Shown piece by piece: positions 9,571 to 18,909 of a DNA stretch of 64,000 nucleotides. The notes below the pieces were generated by a model. The model saw nothing but the letters and a program-made list of their open reading frames with translations, was not told the DNA's origin and ran no database searches. Position 1 is the first letter of the stretch. Every line of letters begins with the position of its first letter. Origin of the DNA: Moraxellaceae bacterium (GTDB taxonomy: Bacteria > Pseudomonadota > Gammaproteobacteria > Pseudomonadales > Moraxellaceae); NCBI GenBank assembly GCA_024234595.1, contig JACKNZ010000018.1, forward strand, positions 31,095 to 95,094, in the 5' to 3' direction. A program made the position numbers and the translations under genes.

Positions 9571-12307
9571 GGGCGGTATCCTCTAATAATAAACGTGAAC
9601 CAATCTGACGTGTGTTTAATACTTTTTTCCCTTGCTTAAGTTGGCATTGTGCCGCATTAGCGAGTGTTAATTGAATGGCCTGATAGCCCGTTAAATCAAA
9701 AAATAAGTCATTGCCCTGACGATTAAAGTTTTTAATAAAGGCATTACTAGACTCAATATAGGGCAGCGTAGTGGTATTTTGTTGTAGCACTATATCGCTG
9801 TTACTTTGGGTTAAATGCACATAATTTTGTTGATTATGTTGGTTAAAACCTGCAATCGAATTACTTTGGGTTAAATTTATGTAAGGCGCATTCGCTAAAC
9901 GAATCGTGCGTAAATCGCCATTGCCTCTAAAGCGATAACCTTGTGGGGTTCGTGCTACTACAAAATCATTAAAATCTAACACCTTTTTAATATATTCCGA
10001 GCTATACACTGCAAAAACGGGTTGTTTTAACGCCCATTGATAAATTTTGTGTAAAGCGTTTGCGCCAGCAGTTTTTGACACCAAATAGGAGTGAAAATAA
10101 ATATCTATTGGCTTAAAGCGGTATGGACTATCGGTAAGTTGATAGGTTTCGATAACACGCTCAAAACCATAAAAAGGGCCTGTCCATAAATTTGTGTACA
10201 CATTTTCGTTTTGATTAGGTGCAAATACTTGAAAGTTATCACCTTTTTTTATGCCTAGTCCTGCAATCCGCGTCCATGAGTTATTACTACGTGTAATGGT
10301 AGTGTCACCACCATTCATATTTAACACCCCTGCCTCTAGGGTTTCTGCCAAAGCGTCAGGTGTGGCAACACAATTACCTGTCCATAAAAAAACCTTAACT
10401 TGTTTATTTTTAGGGGCAAGCTGTTGATTAATATAATTGATTGAGCCTTTGATTTCGCGCTGACTATTATAAATATAGTCTTTAATCGGTAGGTGATACG
10501 ACTCAGAATCTTCGCCATCTTGTGCCGCTTCTTCGGCTTTACGCCAATAAAAAGGGTGAGAGTATGAATGACTTGCTAACTCAACCCACGGTAGGGCATA
10601 AATATCGCGAGCAATTTTTTCGAGCTGTGGCGAGAGTTCGGGATACAAGCCTGTTTTGCCAACTTCGCCTTCAATCACTGACATAGTAGTTGGTGTTTGA
10701 TAACGTTTAAAAAAGTCCTCTAACATCACCTGACCATTAAAAGGGCGGTCGGGACGTTCGGCAATACTCATAAAGCCATCACCATCAATATGCACCATTA
10801 ACAAACGGCGGCCATTTTCGGTGGTGACATCAGGAATCGGGCGTTGCTCATCTAATTTAAGTGCTTTAGTCAAAAAGCTCAGCGGATTGATAACCCATCG
10901 CTCGCCTGCATCTTTAGCGGGTAACATTTCGACCACATAAGGCGCAAGGGCGTAGCCACCCCATGAGGTTAAAGCCGCAGGATGCCATTGCATTGCTTGG
11001 CTTTTGGTTGTTAGACTGACTAAAGGAGTGCTGTTTTTATTATTGAGGCTAACGGGATAAATATCGTGAGTGCGTGCAGTAACGGGAAACTCAAAGCCCA
11101 TCATAGTATCTTGAGCCATTAGTTGTAAGGATTGTGTAGGCTCTAACTCTTGATACTTAAGCCCTAATGTTTGCAACAAACCACTGTCGTGAGCTACGCC
11201 AAAACGACTAAAAATAGCCACTGGTATTTGCTGTTGAATTTGCTTAGTCAACCATTGAGGGTAGGCGGAGTTGGTGGCTATATCATCGCTGTTAATCCAA
11301 CTGATAATGCCTGCATAACGACCTGTTAAATCGTATTGGGGGAGGGTGCTATTATAAGGGATATATTCAGGCACTAAGCCTAAATACACCAAAGGTGCAC
11401 CTAAAAAACGTACTACATCTTGATAATGCAAATCAGGTGCTTCGGCAGGATTATAAATCACTAATACCTTACGCGGTAAGACCTCGACCTCACTACTGAT
11501 GCCTAAGGCATCAAGAGAAGGATTACTCACCCATGCACTAAACCCTAACTTTTGAATATTGCTGGCAGTTTGTTTGGCCAAATCACGTTGTTGGCTTGGC
11601 ACATAATCAATCACCAAAATAGGCAGTTGATATTGTTGATGAATATCTAGTAGTTTTTGACTAAGCCACGTGTTATCAGCGGCACTCACGGCTTGATAGC
11701 GTTGGGTGTTGGCATTCCATCCCTGATATAAAGACTCGGCAGCAACCATCCATGCTAAATCATGCACTTCGGGTAAGATTTCAAAACCACGATTAAAAAT
11801 CAGTTTAGCTTCTGGCCAGCGTTGTTTAATTGCTCTAATAACGCTTTTTAAACCTGCTTCTTGTTGGGCTTTTTGCTCAGGCGTTTTGGCAATCAATTGA
11901 TAGCTATCTAAAGTATCTAAAAAAAAGCCCCGATAACCTTGCTCCCATAATGGCGCAATCACCGTATTGGCAAAAAACTGCGGCCAGTCTGGTGCAGATT
12001 GGTCAATAATGGTGCTTTGCCAAGCATGATTTTGGCTTTTGAGCCATGCTTGAGGAATCTGCTTAAAATATGCTGAACTTGGATGTGCTTCGCCAACACT
12101 GGCATAAGCAAATAATTGACTATAGGGCGAGTTATAGTGCTGAGGTGAAATATTGGCGTGATTAGGGTCAACCACCACCACATCAAAAGCGCGCAATTCC
12201 GCTAATGGTGGCTGAGCACCATAAAACAAGGCAACACTGGGAGGTGTGTCCGCGTAGAGTAAAGAGCAAAGTAAGCATTGCAAGTACACGATAAAACGTA
12301 ACAACAA
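9533..12307 (-). CDS. pelA: PelA, Pel hydrolase/deacetylase
   Basis: Periplasmic bifunctional enzyme that partly de-N-acetylates Pel and can cut it. I place the start at a TTG (12305-12307): a strong AGAGGAG lies 8 nt upstream and the start yields a clean signal peptide (LLRFIVYLQCLLCSLLYA). The length is then 924 aa (P. aeruginosa 948). The N-terminal glycoside-hydrolase domain has a candidate acid at E191. The carbohydrate-esterase-4-like domain has HIDGDG with D508 and D510, and the metal pair H580-x3-H584 (SHSYSHP), each about 20 residues before the known D528/H600/H604. A C-terminal beta-rich domain follows. A TTG at 12397 would extend the frame but lies upstream of the likely promoter. 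Confidence 0.93.
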   Translation of the reverse strand: MLLRFIVYLQCLLCSLLYADTPPSVALFYGAQPPLAELRAFDVVVVDPNHANISPQHYNSPYSQLFAYASVGEAHPSSAYFKQIPQAWLKSQNHAWQSTIIDQSAPDWPQFFANTVIAPLWEQGYRGFFLDTLDSYQLIAKTPEQKAQQEAGLKSVIRAIKQRWPEAKLIFNRGFEILPEVHDLAWMVAAESLYQGWNANTQRYQAVSAADNTWLSQKLLDIHQQYQLPILVIDYVPSQQRDLAKQTASNIQKLGFSAWVSNPSLDALGISSEVEVLPRKVLVIYNPAEAPDLHYQDVVRFLGAPLVYLGLVPEYIPYNSTLPQYDLTGRYAGIISWINSDDIATNSAYPQWLTKQIQQQIPVAIFSRFGVAHDSGLLQTLGLKYQELEPTQSLQLMAQDTMMGFEFPVTARTHDIYPVSLNNKNSTPLVSLTTKSQAMQWHPAALTSWGGYALAPYVVEMLPAKDAGERWVINPLSFLTKALKLDEQRPIPDVTTENGRRLLMVHIDGDGFMSIAERPDRPFNGQVMLEDFFKRYQTPTTMSVIEGEVGKTGLYPELSPQLEKIARDIYALPWVELASHSYSHPFYWRKAEEAAQDGEDSESYHLPIKDYIYNSQREIKGSINYINQQLAPKNKQVKVFLWTGNCVATPDALAETLEAGVLNMNGGDTTITRSNNSWTRIAGLGIKKGDNFQVFAPNQNENVYTNLWTGPFYGFERVIETYQLTDSPYRFKPIDIYFHSYLVSKTAGANALHKIYQWALKQPVFAVYSSEYIKKVLDFNDFVVARTPQGYRFRGNGDLRTIRLANAPYINLTQSNSIAGFNQHNQQNYVHLTQSNSDIVLQQNTTTLPYIESSNAFIKNFNRQGNDLFFDLTGYQAIQLTLANAAQCQLKQGKKVLNTRQIGSRLLLEDTAHELTALRLSCRS

Positions 12308-12353
12308 AACACCAGCTCCTCTGCAAAGCCCACATATATCAGTAGATATCAGG

Positions 12354-12382
12354 ATTGTAGCAATTTTGTGAATTGAATCACA
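12354..12382 (-). promoter_or_regulatory. Candidate pelA promoter with CRP/Vfr-type dyad
   Basis: On the minus strand an extended -10 (TGC then TACAAT, 12354-12362) precedes pelA, giving a leader of about 40 nt before the TTG start. Directly upstream, at 12367-12382, lies TGTGA-N6-TCACA, a perfect match to both half-sites of the CRP/Vfr operator. The dyad centre would be about 27 bp upstream of the predicted start point, over the -35 region, a position more typical of repression than activation. No good -35 hexamer is visible. The dyad is seen directly; binding is inference. Confidence 0.5.
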
Positions 12383-12499
12383 CAAGAAATATGCCAAAAA
12401 GTATGAAAAAAAGGATGAATTGTTTGGTGGTAGGGAGAGTTTTAGTTTTATTAAGAAAAAAAATGTAGAAGATGTTGTATGAGTGCTTATCAGAAATTA

Positions 12500-14611
12500 T
12501 TAGCTTTTAAAGCGTGTGACTTTTTCAATGCCTGTTAAAATACGAATACGCTTAATAATTTGGGCTAAATGCACTCTGTTTTTGACTTCCAAATTCATGG
12601 TAATCACTGCGTGGTGCGCATCTTTATCACTCATGGTAATGTTTTCGATATTGGCTTCACTCAGCGTCACCTCACGAGCAATTTCGGCCAACATTCCGCG
12701 TTGATTGATGAGTTCGATACGTAGTTCACTGCTAAAATCGCGATTAACGTTTTTATCCCATTGTAATGGCACGCATTTATCGGGATTGTCGCGTAGTTCA
12801 CTCATTAAATGATGGCAAACATCACGGTGCACCACAATACCTCGTCCTGAGCTTAAATAGCCAAAAATACTGTCACCAGGTAAAGGATAACAACAACGCG
12901 CATAAGCCAATACCAAGCCCTCTGTACCTTTAATCGCTAGGCGACGTTTGGAGCTTGGGTGAATCGGGTCTTGCTGAGCATCGGGCAGCAAACGTCGAGC
13001 AATCAGTTGTGGCGCATGATTGCCTAAGCCGATATCTTCGAGCAAATTATCGGTATTGGCAAAGTTAAGCTCTTTGAGTACCGTTGAAATAATTTCTGGC
13101 GCAATATCGCTTAACTGGGTGTTGTAGGCGGCTAAGGCTTTGTCTAATAAGCGTTTACCCAAATCAACCGACTGACTGTGTTGTTGCTCTTTTAACACAT
13201 GACGAATATTGCTGCGCGCTTTGCTGGTAATCACAAAGTTAAGCCAATGTGGGTTAGGCATGGCACTGGGCGCAGTAATCACGTCCACGGTTTGGCCTGT
13301 ACTTAATACTAGACTTAAGGGACTTAAACGGCCATCAACTTTGGCGGCAATGCAACTATTACCAATGTCAGAGTGAACAGCATAGGCAAAATCGACAGGG
13401 GTTGAACCTTGTGGCAGGGTGAGGATTTTGCCTTTGGGGGTAAAAACATAGACTTCGTCGGGAAACAAATCAATGCGGACATTTTCGACAAAATCGAGCG
13501 AGTTACCTGCATTTTTTTGTAATTCAATCAGTGACGATAGCCATTCTTGCGCGTGTGCTTGGGAGCGATTCTCTACGCCGTCTTTATACAACCAATGGGC
13601 AGCAACGCCTTTGTTGGCCATAGCTTCCATGGCTTCGGTGCGAATTTGAATTTCGACAGGTACGCCACTTTTAGCTTTAAGCACACTGTGTAACGATTGA
13701 TAACCATTAGCTTTAGGAATGGCAATATAATCTTTAAATTTACCAGGTACGGGTTTAAATAAATTGTGGGCAACGCCTAAGGTGCGATAACAAGTATCGA
13801 CATTGTTAACCACAATCCGAAAACCATAAACGTCCATAATTTCATTAAAGGACTTATGCTTTTCTTTCATTTTTTGATAAATGCTAAACAAATGCTTTTT
13901 GCGGCCTAGAACCTGAGCGTCAATCCCCGCTTCTTTTAAACGGGTCTCTAAAGTACGTTGAATATTGGCGATGGTTTCTTTGCGATTACCATAAGCAACC
14001 TTAACGGCTTTTTGAATCAGGGGCGCACGCATTGGAAACAGTGCGTAAAAGCATAAGTCTTCGAGTTCGGTACGAACCTCGTGCATCCCTAGACGATTAG
14101 CTAAAGGGGCGTAAATATCAAGGGTTTCTTGGGCAATACGTTTGCGTTTATCGGCTCGAAGCACTTCAAGAGTACGCATATTATGTAAACGGTCAGCAAG
14201 TTTGACGATAATCACCCGAATATCGCGCGTCATTGCTAACATCATTTTGCGTAAGTTTTCGGCTTGGGCTTCGGCTTTAGACAAATGCCCGACTTTTTCG
14301 AGCTTGGTGACGCCATCGACTAAATCGGCCACTTCTGTGCCAAACATTTTGGCAAGTTCGGATTTACTAATACCTGTATCTTCAATTACATCATGGAGCA
14401 TGGCCGCCATCAGGCTTTGGTGATCCATGTGCATTTGCGCCAAAATCTCGGCAACAGCAAGAGGGTGAGTAATATAAGGACTGCCGTCACGACGCATTTG
14501 TGAGCCGTGCGCTTGTTCGGCAAAAAAATAGGCGGCACGAACAGCTGCTACTTGGTCTGCTGCCAAATAGCTATCAAGATGTGAGCTAAGTACATCTAAG
14601 GCTGTGTTCAT
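12500..14611 (-). CDS. spoT: SpoT, bifunctional (p)ppGpp synthetase/hydrolase
   Basis: Stringent-response enzyme of 703 aa, the normal SpoT length. The N-terminal HD hydrolase domain has H49 and H73-D74 (MLHDVIEDTG), so ppGpp hydrolysis should be active. The synthetase domain follows (YQSLHS; EIQIRTEAMEAMA, where RelA-only enzymes differ), then a TGS domain (FTPKGKILTLPQGSTPVDFA) and a C-terminal ACT domain (ELRIELINQRGMLAEIA). A GAGGA site precedes the ATG. It lies downstream of gmk and rpoZ on the same strand, the usual gammaproteobacterial order. Confidence 0.98.
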   Translation of the reverse strand: MNTALDVLSSHLDSYLAADQVAAVRAAYFFAEQAHGSQMRRDGSPYITHPLAVAEILAQMHMDHQSLMAAMLHDVIEDTGISKSELAKMFGTEVADLVDGVTKLEKVGHLSKAEAQAENLRKMMLAMTRDIRVIIVKLADRLHNMRTLEVLRADKRKRIAQETLDIYAPLANRLGMHEVRTELEDLCFYALFPMRAPLIQKAVKVAYGNRKETIANIQRTLETRLKEAGIDAQVLGRKKHLFSIYQKMKEKHKSFNEIMDVYGFRIVVNNVDTCYRTLGVAHNLFKPVPGKFKDYIAIPKANGYQSLHSVLKAKSGVPVEIQIRTEAMEAMANKGVAAHWLYKDGVENRSQAHAQEWLSSLIELQKNAGNSLDFVENVRIDLFPDEVYVFTPKGKILTLPQGSTPVDFAYAVHSDIGNSCIAAKVDGRLSPLSLVLSTGQTVDVITAPSAMPNPHWLNFVITSKARSNIRHVLKEQQHSQSVDLGKRLLDKALAAYNTQLSDIAPEIISTVLKELNFANTDNLLEDIGLGNHAPQLIARRLLPDAQQDPIHPSSKRRLAIKGTEGLVLAYARCCYPLPGDSIFGYLSSGRGIVVHRDVCHHLMSELRDNPDKCVPLQWDKNVNRDFSSELRIELINQRGMLAEIAREVTLSEANIENITMSDKDAHHAVITMNLEVKNRVHLAQIIKRIRILTGIEKVTRFKS

Positions 14612-14664
14612 GCGTCCTCATTTGCAGCGTTGGGGGCGTATCAGCTTGCCCCCAGTTAAAGCAC

Positions 14665-14925
14665 TTAAAAAGTGGTGTGAGTGTCTAAACTCAAAAATAA
14701 GTCGTCCTCTGGCTCTTCTTCCACTTTTTGAGTCAAAAATTGGCGGTCAATAAAGCCTTCGGCAATTTCGCGTAGTGCCATCACGGTTGGTTTGTCATTA
14801 TCCCACGGCAAAAAAGGCTCTTTGTTGCCTGTTGCCAACTGACGAGCGCGTTTGGCAGCCACTAATACTAATTCAAAGCGATTGTCCACCGCACCTAAAC
14901 AATCTTCTACCGTCACACGAGCCAT
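14665..14925 (-). CDS. rpoZ: RNA polymerase omega subunit
   Basis: Small subunit that helps assemble beta-prime into RNA polymerase. It has 86 aa with the family opening MARVTVEDCL and the conserved NRFELVLVAAKRARQL segment. I choose the second ATG (14925) because the AGAGG Shine-Dalgarno sits 8 nt upstream of it; the ATG at 14931 is too close. It lies between gmk and spoT. Confidence 0.96.
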   Translation of the reverse strand: MARVTVEDCLGAVDNRFELVLVAAKRARQLATGNKEPFLPWDNDKPTVMALREIAEGFIDRQFLTQKVEEEPEDDLFLSLDTHTTF

Positions 14926-14972
14926 GAGCATAACCTCTATAGTACAAAAAATAGCGAACCTTTGATTTTAGG

Positions 14973-15593
14973 CTAGCTTGAGCTAGACAACAAGTCCCCA
15001 ATGCGCTCGGCATGACGAATAACTTGAATTTTTTGGCGCAGGCGTGAGGCTTTGACAATGGCAATTAACTCTTCAAGGGCAGTATCGAAGTCATCGTTAA
15101 TCACCACAAAGTCAAATTCGACAAAATGACTCATATCGTCAATTGCACCAGCCAGTCGGCGGTTAATCACGTCGCTACTATCTTGGCCACGATTTTGTAG
15201 TCGTTGACGCAAAGCATCACGCGAGGGAGGCATAATAAAAATAGACACGGCATTGGGATAACTTTGGCGTACTTGTTGTGCGCCTTGCCAGTCGATTTCG
15301 AGTATTACATCGGTATCTTGTTTAAGGCTATCTTCGACCATCTGCCGCGCAGTACCGTAATAATTGCCAAACACTTCGGCGTGTTCTAAAAACTCACCTG
15401 CACCAATCATGCTCACAAACTGCTCTTTGGGGGTAAAATGGTAATGTACGCCATCAAGCTCACCGTCACGTTTGGGACGGGTGGTGTTAGAAATAGAGAC
15501 CTTGAGGTTGGGGCAGTTTTCTAACAAGGCTTTGACTAAGGTGGTTTTGCCTGTGCCAGAAGCGGCAGAGACAATAAATAATGTTCCAGACAT
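14973..15593 (-). CDS. gmk: Guanylate kinase
   Basis: ATP-dependent phosphorylation of GMP to GDP. The 206 aa include a P-loop at about residues 10-17 (AASGTGKTT), the GMP-binding region (SNTTRPKRDGELDGVHYHF) and the lid arginines (RLQNRGQDSSDVINRRL). It is the first gene of the gmk-rpoZ-spoT run, which supplies GDP metabolism and ppGpp control together. It is divergent from the DUF3422 gene, with an 83-bp gap that must hold both promoters. Confidence 0.98.
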   Translation of the reverse strand: MSGTLFIVSAASGTGKTTLVKALLENCPNLKVSISNTTRPKRDGELDGVHYHFTPKEQFVSMIGAGEFLEHAEVFGNYYGTARQMVEDSLKQDTDVILEIDWQGAQQVRQSYPNAVSIFIMPPSRDALRQRLQNRGQDSSDVINRRLAGAIDDMSHFVEFDFVVINDDFDTALEELIAIVKASRLRQKIQVIRHAERIGDLLSSSS

Positions 15594-15676
15594 AGTGTTG
15601 TTCTTAAAAAGTGAAAATTACGCCAAGTTTGCGGTAAAATCGCGTCATTGTCCATTTTGTAGGAAGATGAATCATT

Positions 15677-17017
15677 ATGACGGAGTTTGTAAGCCCAGCT
15701 ATATTAAATCGCACTCATGCCATGACACACCTCAATGTCTCGGCTTTGCATTTTCACCCCGAGCGCGAGCGTTTATTTAACGAATTGCATACGCGGCCTT
15801 TTCCAGTGGTACAAGAGGGCAGCAGCATTTCGCAGTTGGCTATTTTGCACAATGGCCAAAATACCGATGCCGAGTATCAGCATTTACAAGCCTTGTGTGA
15901 GCGTTACGCAGTCCCGCCACCTGCCCAAGGTTCGTCATGTTATTACCAAAGTTTTGGTGGTTTTGAGTTGCGTTGGGAGCGTCATACTGAGTTTTCGACT
16001 TACACCGTGATTCATCGTGCCGATAAATTACAACCTTTTGCCCATACCGCCTTGTCGTTATTGCCCGAAACATGGTTGGCAGGTTTAACAGGCCAAATTA
16101 TCAGTGGCCAACACATAGACATTATTGCCATGCCTGAGCAAGCCTCATCACCCGATACCTTGCGTCATTATTTTGAAGGGCATCGTTTGATTAGCTCATG
16201 GACAGGCGATAAAGACGCGCGTTTATGGACGGCATATCGTATTCATAGTGACGGTTTTGGCCGTATTTTGGTGCAAAATAAACAGTTAAATCCGTGTCAA
16301 ACAGGGCGTTTAGTCAGGCGATTATTTGAGTTAGAAACCTATAGAATGATGATATTGTTAGCTTTTCCGATGGCGCGTGCCATTGCCCCCGAAGTGGAAG
16401 CGATGGACACGCAGTTAGCATCAATTAACCAGCAAATGAATAACATTAAGAGTTTAGAGGACGAAAAACGTTTATTAGCCCAGCTTTCGACCTTAGCAGC
16501 ACGTATAGAGCAACTCATATCCGATAGTAATTTTAGATTTTCGGCAGCCCGCGCTTATTATGATTTGGTGATGAGCCGTTTGGCCGATTTACGCGAACAA
16601 GAAGTAACAGGCTTGCAAACCTTTAATGAGTTTTTGCGTCGTCGTTTAACGCCTGCCTTTAGAACCTGTGAGTCGGTGAGTGAGCAGTTAGATGATTTGT
16701 CACAGCGTATTGATAGAGCCAGTGAACTGTTGCGTACCCGTGTTGATTTGACTTTAGAGGCGCAAAATCAAGAGTTACTACAATCACTTAATCAACGCAG
16801 TAAAGTGCAGTTACAGTTACAACAAGCGGTTGAAGGCTTGTCGGTGGCGGCCATTAGTTATTACTTGGTGGGTTTGGTCAAATATATGGTACTTTCGGCA
16901 GCCGATATGGGCTGGCTACAACATGCCGAATTATGGGTTGGTTTGTCTGTACCTGTGTGCGTGTTTTTGGTGTGGCGTGGTGTGCATCAGTTGCATAAAG
17001 GTTTGGAGAAAGATTAA
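15677..17017 (+). CDS. DUF3422 family membrane protein
   Basis: 446 aa, recognised as DUF3422 by its opening (HPERERLFNELHTRPFP) and by LRWERHTEFSTY. The function of the family is unknown. The middle (about residues 235-375) is helical and probably coiled coil. Two hydrophobic helices close the protein (around AAISYYLVGLVKYMVLSA and LSVPVCVFLVWRGV), so it is likely an inner-membrane protein with a large cytoplasmic domain. AGGAAG at 15661-15666 supports the ATG at 15677. An ATG at 15722 is an alternative. It converges on the next gene with a 4-bp overlap of coding ends. Confidence 0.85.
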   Translation: MTEFVSPAILNRTHAMTHLNVSALHFHPERERLFNELHTRPFPVVQEGSSISQLAILHNGQNTDAEYQHLQALCERYAVPPPAQGSSCYYQSFGGFELRWERHTEFSTYTVIHRADKLQPFAHTALSLLPETWLAGLTGQIISGQHIDIIAMPEQASSPDTLRHYFEGHRLISSWTGDKDARLWTAYRIHSDGFGRILVQNKQLNPCQTGRLVRRLFELETYRMMILLAFPMARAIAPEVEAMDTQLASINQQMNNIKSLEDEKRLLAQLSTLAARIEQLISDSNFRFSAARAYYDLVMSRLADLREQEVTGLQTFNEFLRRRLTPAFRTCESVSEQLDDLSQRIDRASELLRTRVDLTLEAQNQELLQSLNQRSKVQLQLQQAVEGLSVAAISYYLVGLVKYMVLSAADMGWLQHAELWVGLSVPVCVFLVWRGVHQLHKGLEKD

Positions 17018-17985
17018 AGTTGATTGTTTAAGTTTTGCCGAAAAGCCTTGGCCGATTGCCCTGTCATTTTAACAAATAAGCGTCTAGCAAAACGGGAGTC
17101 GGCATAACCAATTTCTTGGCAAATTTGCTCAATAGTTAATGTGGTATTAACTAATAAATATTTCATGCGAGCAATTCTAATTAGTTGATAATAATCAGAA
17201 ATACTCAGGGTTGTCGCTAATTTAAAGTGTCTTTTTAAGGTGCTTTCACTGAGATGAAATTTATTGGCCAAAAAAGCTAAACAGAGATTATCTGGATAGT
17301 GACGATCAATAAAATGTTGAATGGCTAAGATTTGAGTATAGGCATGTTGCTTGTAGGCAAAACTTTCGCTTAACCATAAATGTTCAGTACTATCAAGACT
17401 TTTACTCATAATAGTTAAACAACGTTCAACAAGATTCTTTTGGCCAAAACGCAATAAATATTGGCTAAGACAATACAACGCCCCACTAATGCCTGTTGCA
17501 CTGCACAACTGACCGTTATCCACAAATTCCACCTCGCTTTTAAGTGAGTAATGTGGGTAGCGTTGTCGAAAAATACCTTCAAATTGCCAATGAGTGACGA
17601 GTGGGTGTGTTGGCCACAACGTTAACTCTGCAATCAAAAAACTCGCCGTGGATAGCGTTAACACACGTTTGCTTTGGCGTAGTACGGTAGCTAACACGCT
17701 GTTTTGTAGTTGTTTGCTGTTTAATACTTGTTGTAAATGGCCATACTCAATTCCCACAAGGACGAGTAATTCATGTGTTGTTGTCTCTGTTAATGGCTGA
17801 GTTTCTACACGCATACCATTAGCTAAAGTGACTCCAATTTGGTTAAGAGCATAAAGTTGATAATCGACAGAGTTAATCAAGACTCTGTTATTAGCAAGAC
17901 GTTGATAAATAGTCATAAAATCTAGAATGGTCATGAGTTGAGACCCCCAACAACCATCAAATAACACCACGCCAACTTTATTCAT
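17014..17985 (-). CDS. GlxA-type transcriptional regulator (DJ-1/PfpI plus AraC HTH)
   Basis: The N-terminal DJ-1/PfpI-like domain (NKVGVVLFDGCWGSQLMTIL) is followed by a C-terminal AraC/XylS double helix-turn-helix (LAFLANKFHLSESTLKRHF and IEQICQEIGYADSRFARRLF). Such regulators usually control a neighbouring catabolic or hydrolase gene, and the divergent alpha/beta hydrolase and ceramidase-like genes are the obvious candidates. I use the ATG at 17985, where homologues begin. An ATG at 18054 has a better AGGA site but adds 23 residues outside the domain and leaves only 31 bp to the divergent gene. Confidence 0.85.
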   Translation of the reverse strand: MNKVGVVLFDGCWGSQLMTILDFMTIYQRLANNRVLINSVDYQLYALNQIGVTLANGMRVETQPLTETTTHELLVLVGIEYGHLQQVLNSKQLQNSVLATVLRQSKRVLTLSTASFLIAELTLWPTHPLVTHWQFEGIFRQRYPHYSLKSEVEFVDNGQLCSATGISGALYCLSQYLLRFGQKNLVERCLTIMSKSLDSTEHLWLSESFAYKQHAYTQILAIQHFIDRHYPDNLCLAFLANKFHLSESTLKRHFKLATTLSISDYYQLIRIARMKYLLVNTTLTIEQICQEIGYADSRFARRLFVKMTGQSAKAFRQNLNNQL

Positions 17986-18085
17986 TGAACTAATCCGCCC
18001 GAAACTTAAGCTATTACACCATCGTCCGATTATGCACTGTTTTTTAAGATACATTTCATCCTAAAATAAATTGTTGAGTTAAAAA

Positions 18086-18889
18086 ATGTCTAGTGCCATG
18101 AGCTGTATCCATCAAGATATTTACATCAACCATTCTCAAGGACAAATTTTTAGTCGAATTTGGACACCACTGAATTATCAAGCAAACTTAGCTCCGCTTG
18201 TGTTGTTGCATGATTCGTTGGGCTGTATTGCGGTGTGGCGTGATTTTCCGAGGCAGTTGGCACAGTGTTTAGGCCGACAAGTGATTGCTTATGATCGGTT
18301 GGGTTTTGGTCAATCATCAGCACGTCTTGAAAAAATTGCCTTTAGTTTTATTGAAGATGAAGCAAAAAACGATTTTGCAAGGGTGAAACAGCAGCTGAAT
18401 ATCAAAGAGTTTGTGGTGTTGGGGCATAGTGTGGGGGGAAGTATGGCAGTGCATTGTGCGGCGGCTTATCCACAAGATTGCCAAGGTTTGATTACCATTG
18501 CTGCTCAAGCATTTACCGAAACGAATACTCGAGTTGGTTTGCAACAAGCAAAAATACAATTTTCAGACCCACAACAGTTTTCGCGTTTAACTAAGTATCA
18601 TGGCCAAAAATCGGCGTGGGTGTTATCGGCATGGTTGGATACTTGGTTAGATGCGGCTTTTGATGATTGGTCTTTAGCAGAAGTGTTGCCCAAGGTGATT
18701 TGTCCAACGTTGGCGATTCATGGCCAGTTTGATGAATATGGCAGCATGGCACATCCGCAAACTATTGCACACTCGGTGAGTGGTCGGGGGCGATGGTGGA
18801 TGGTCGAAGGGGCGTATCATGTGCCACATCGTGAAAAAAACGAGGAAATCGTGGCGTTGATGATGGATTTTATGAAAGAATTGCCTTAA
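18086..18889 (+). CDS. Alpha/beta hydrolase
   Basis: 267 aa with a standard alpha/beta-hydrolase layout: oxyanion region LLHDSLG, nucleophile elbow GHSVGG with Ser115, an acid in the GQFDEYG segment and a His in YHVPHR. The substrate cannot be told from sequence. It is the first gene after the GlxA-type regulator and is 20 bp ahead of the ceramidase-like gene, so the two probably form an operon acting on ester or amide substrates. Confidence 0.85.
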   Translation: MSSAMSCIHQDIYINHSQGQIFSRIWTPLNYQANLAPLVLLHDSLGCIAVWRDFPRQLAQCLGRQVIAYDRLGFGQSSARLEKIAFSFIEDEAKNDFARVKQQLNIKEFVVLGHSVGGSMAVHCAAAYPQDCQGLITIAAQAFTETNTRVGLQQAKIQFSDPQQFSRLTKYHGQKSAWVLSAWLDTWLDAAFDDWSLAEVLPKVICPTLAIHGQFDEYGSMAHPQTIAHSVSGRGRWWMVEGAYHVPHREKNEEIVALMMDFMKELP

Positions 18890-18909
18890 AAATACAACAA
18901 GAGGTTTTT

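Noticed and set aside
9533..12397. Longer pelA reading from a TTG at 12397
   Set aside because: It adds 30 residues ahead of the signal peptide, has no Shine-Dalgarno, and lies upstream of the likely promoter. The TTG at 12307 has AGAGGAG at good spacing.
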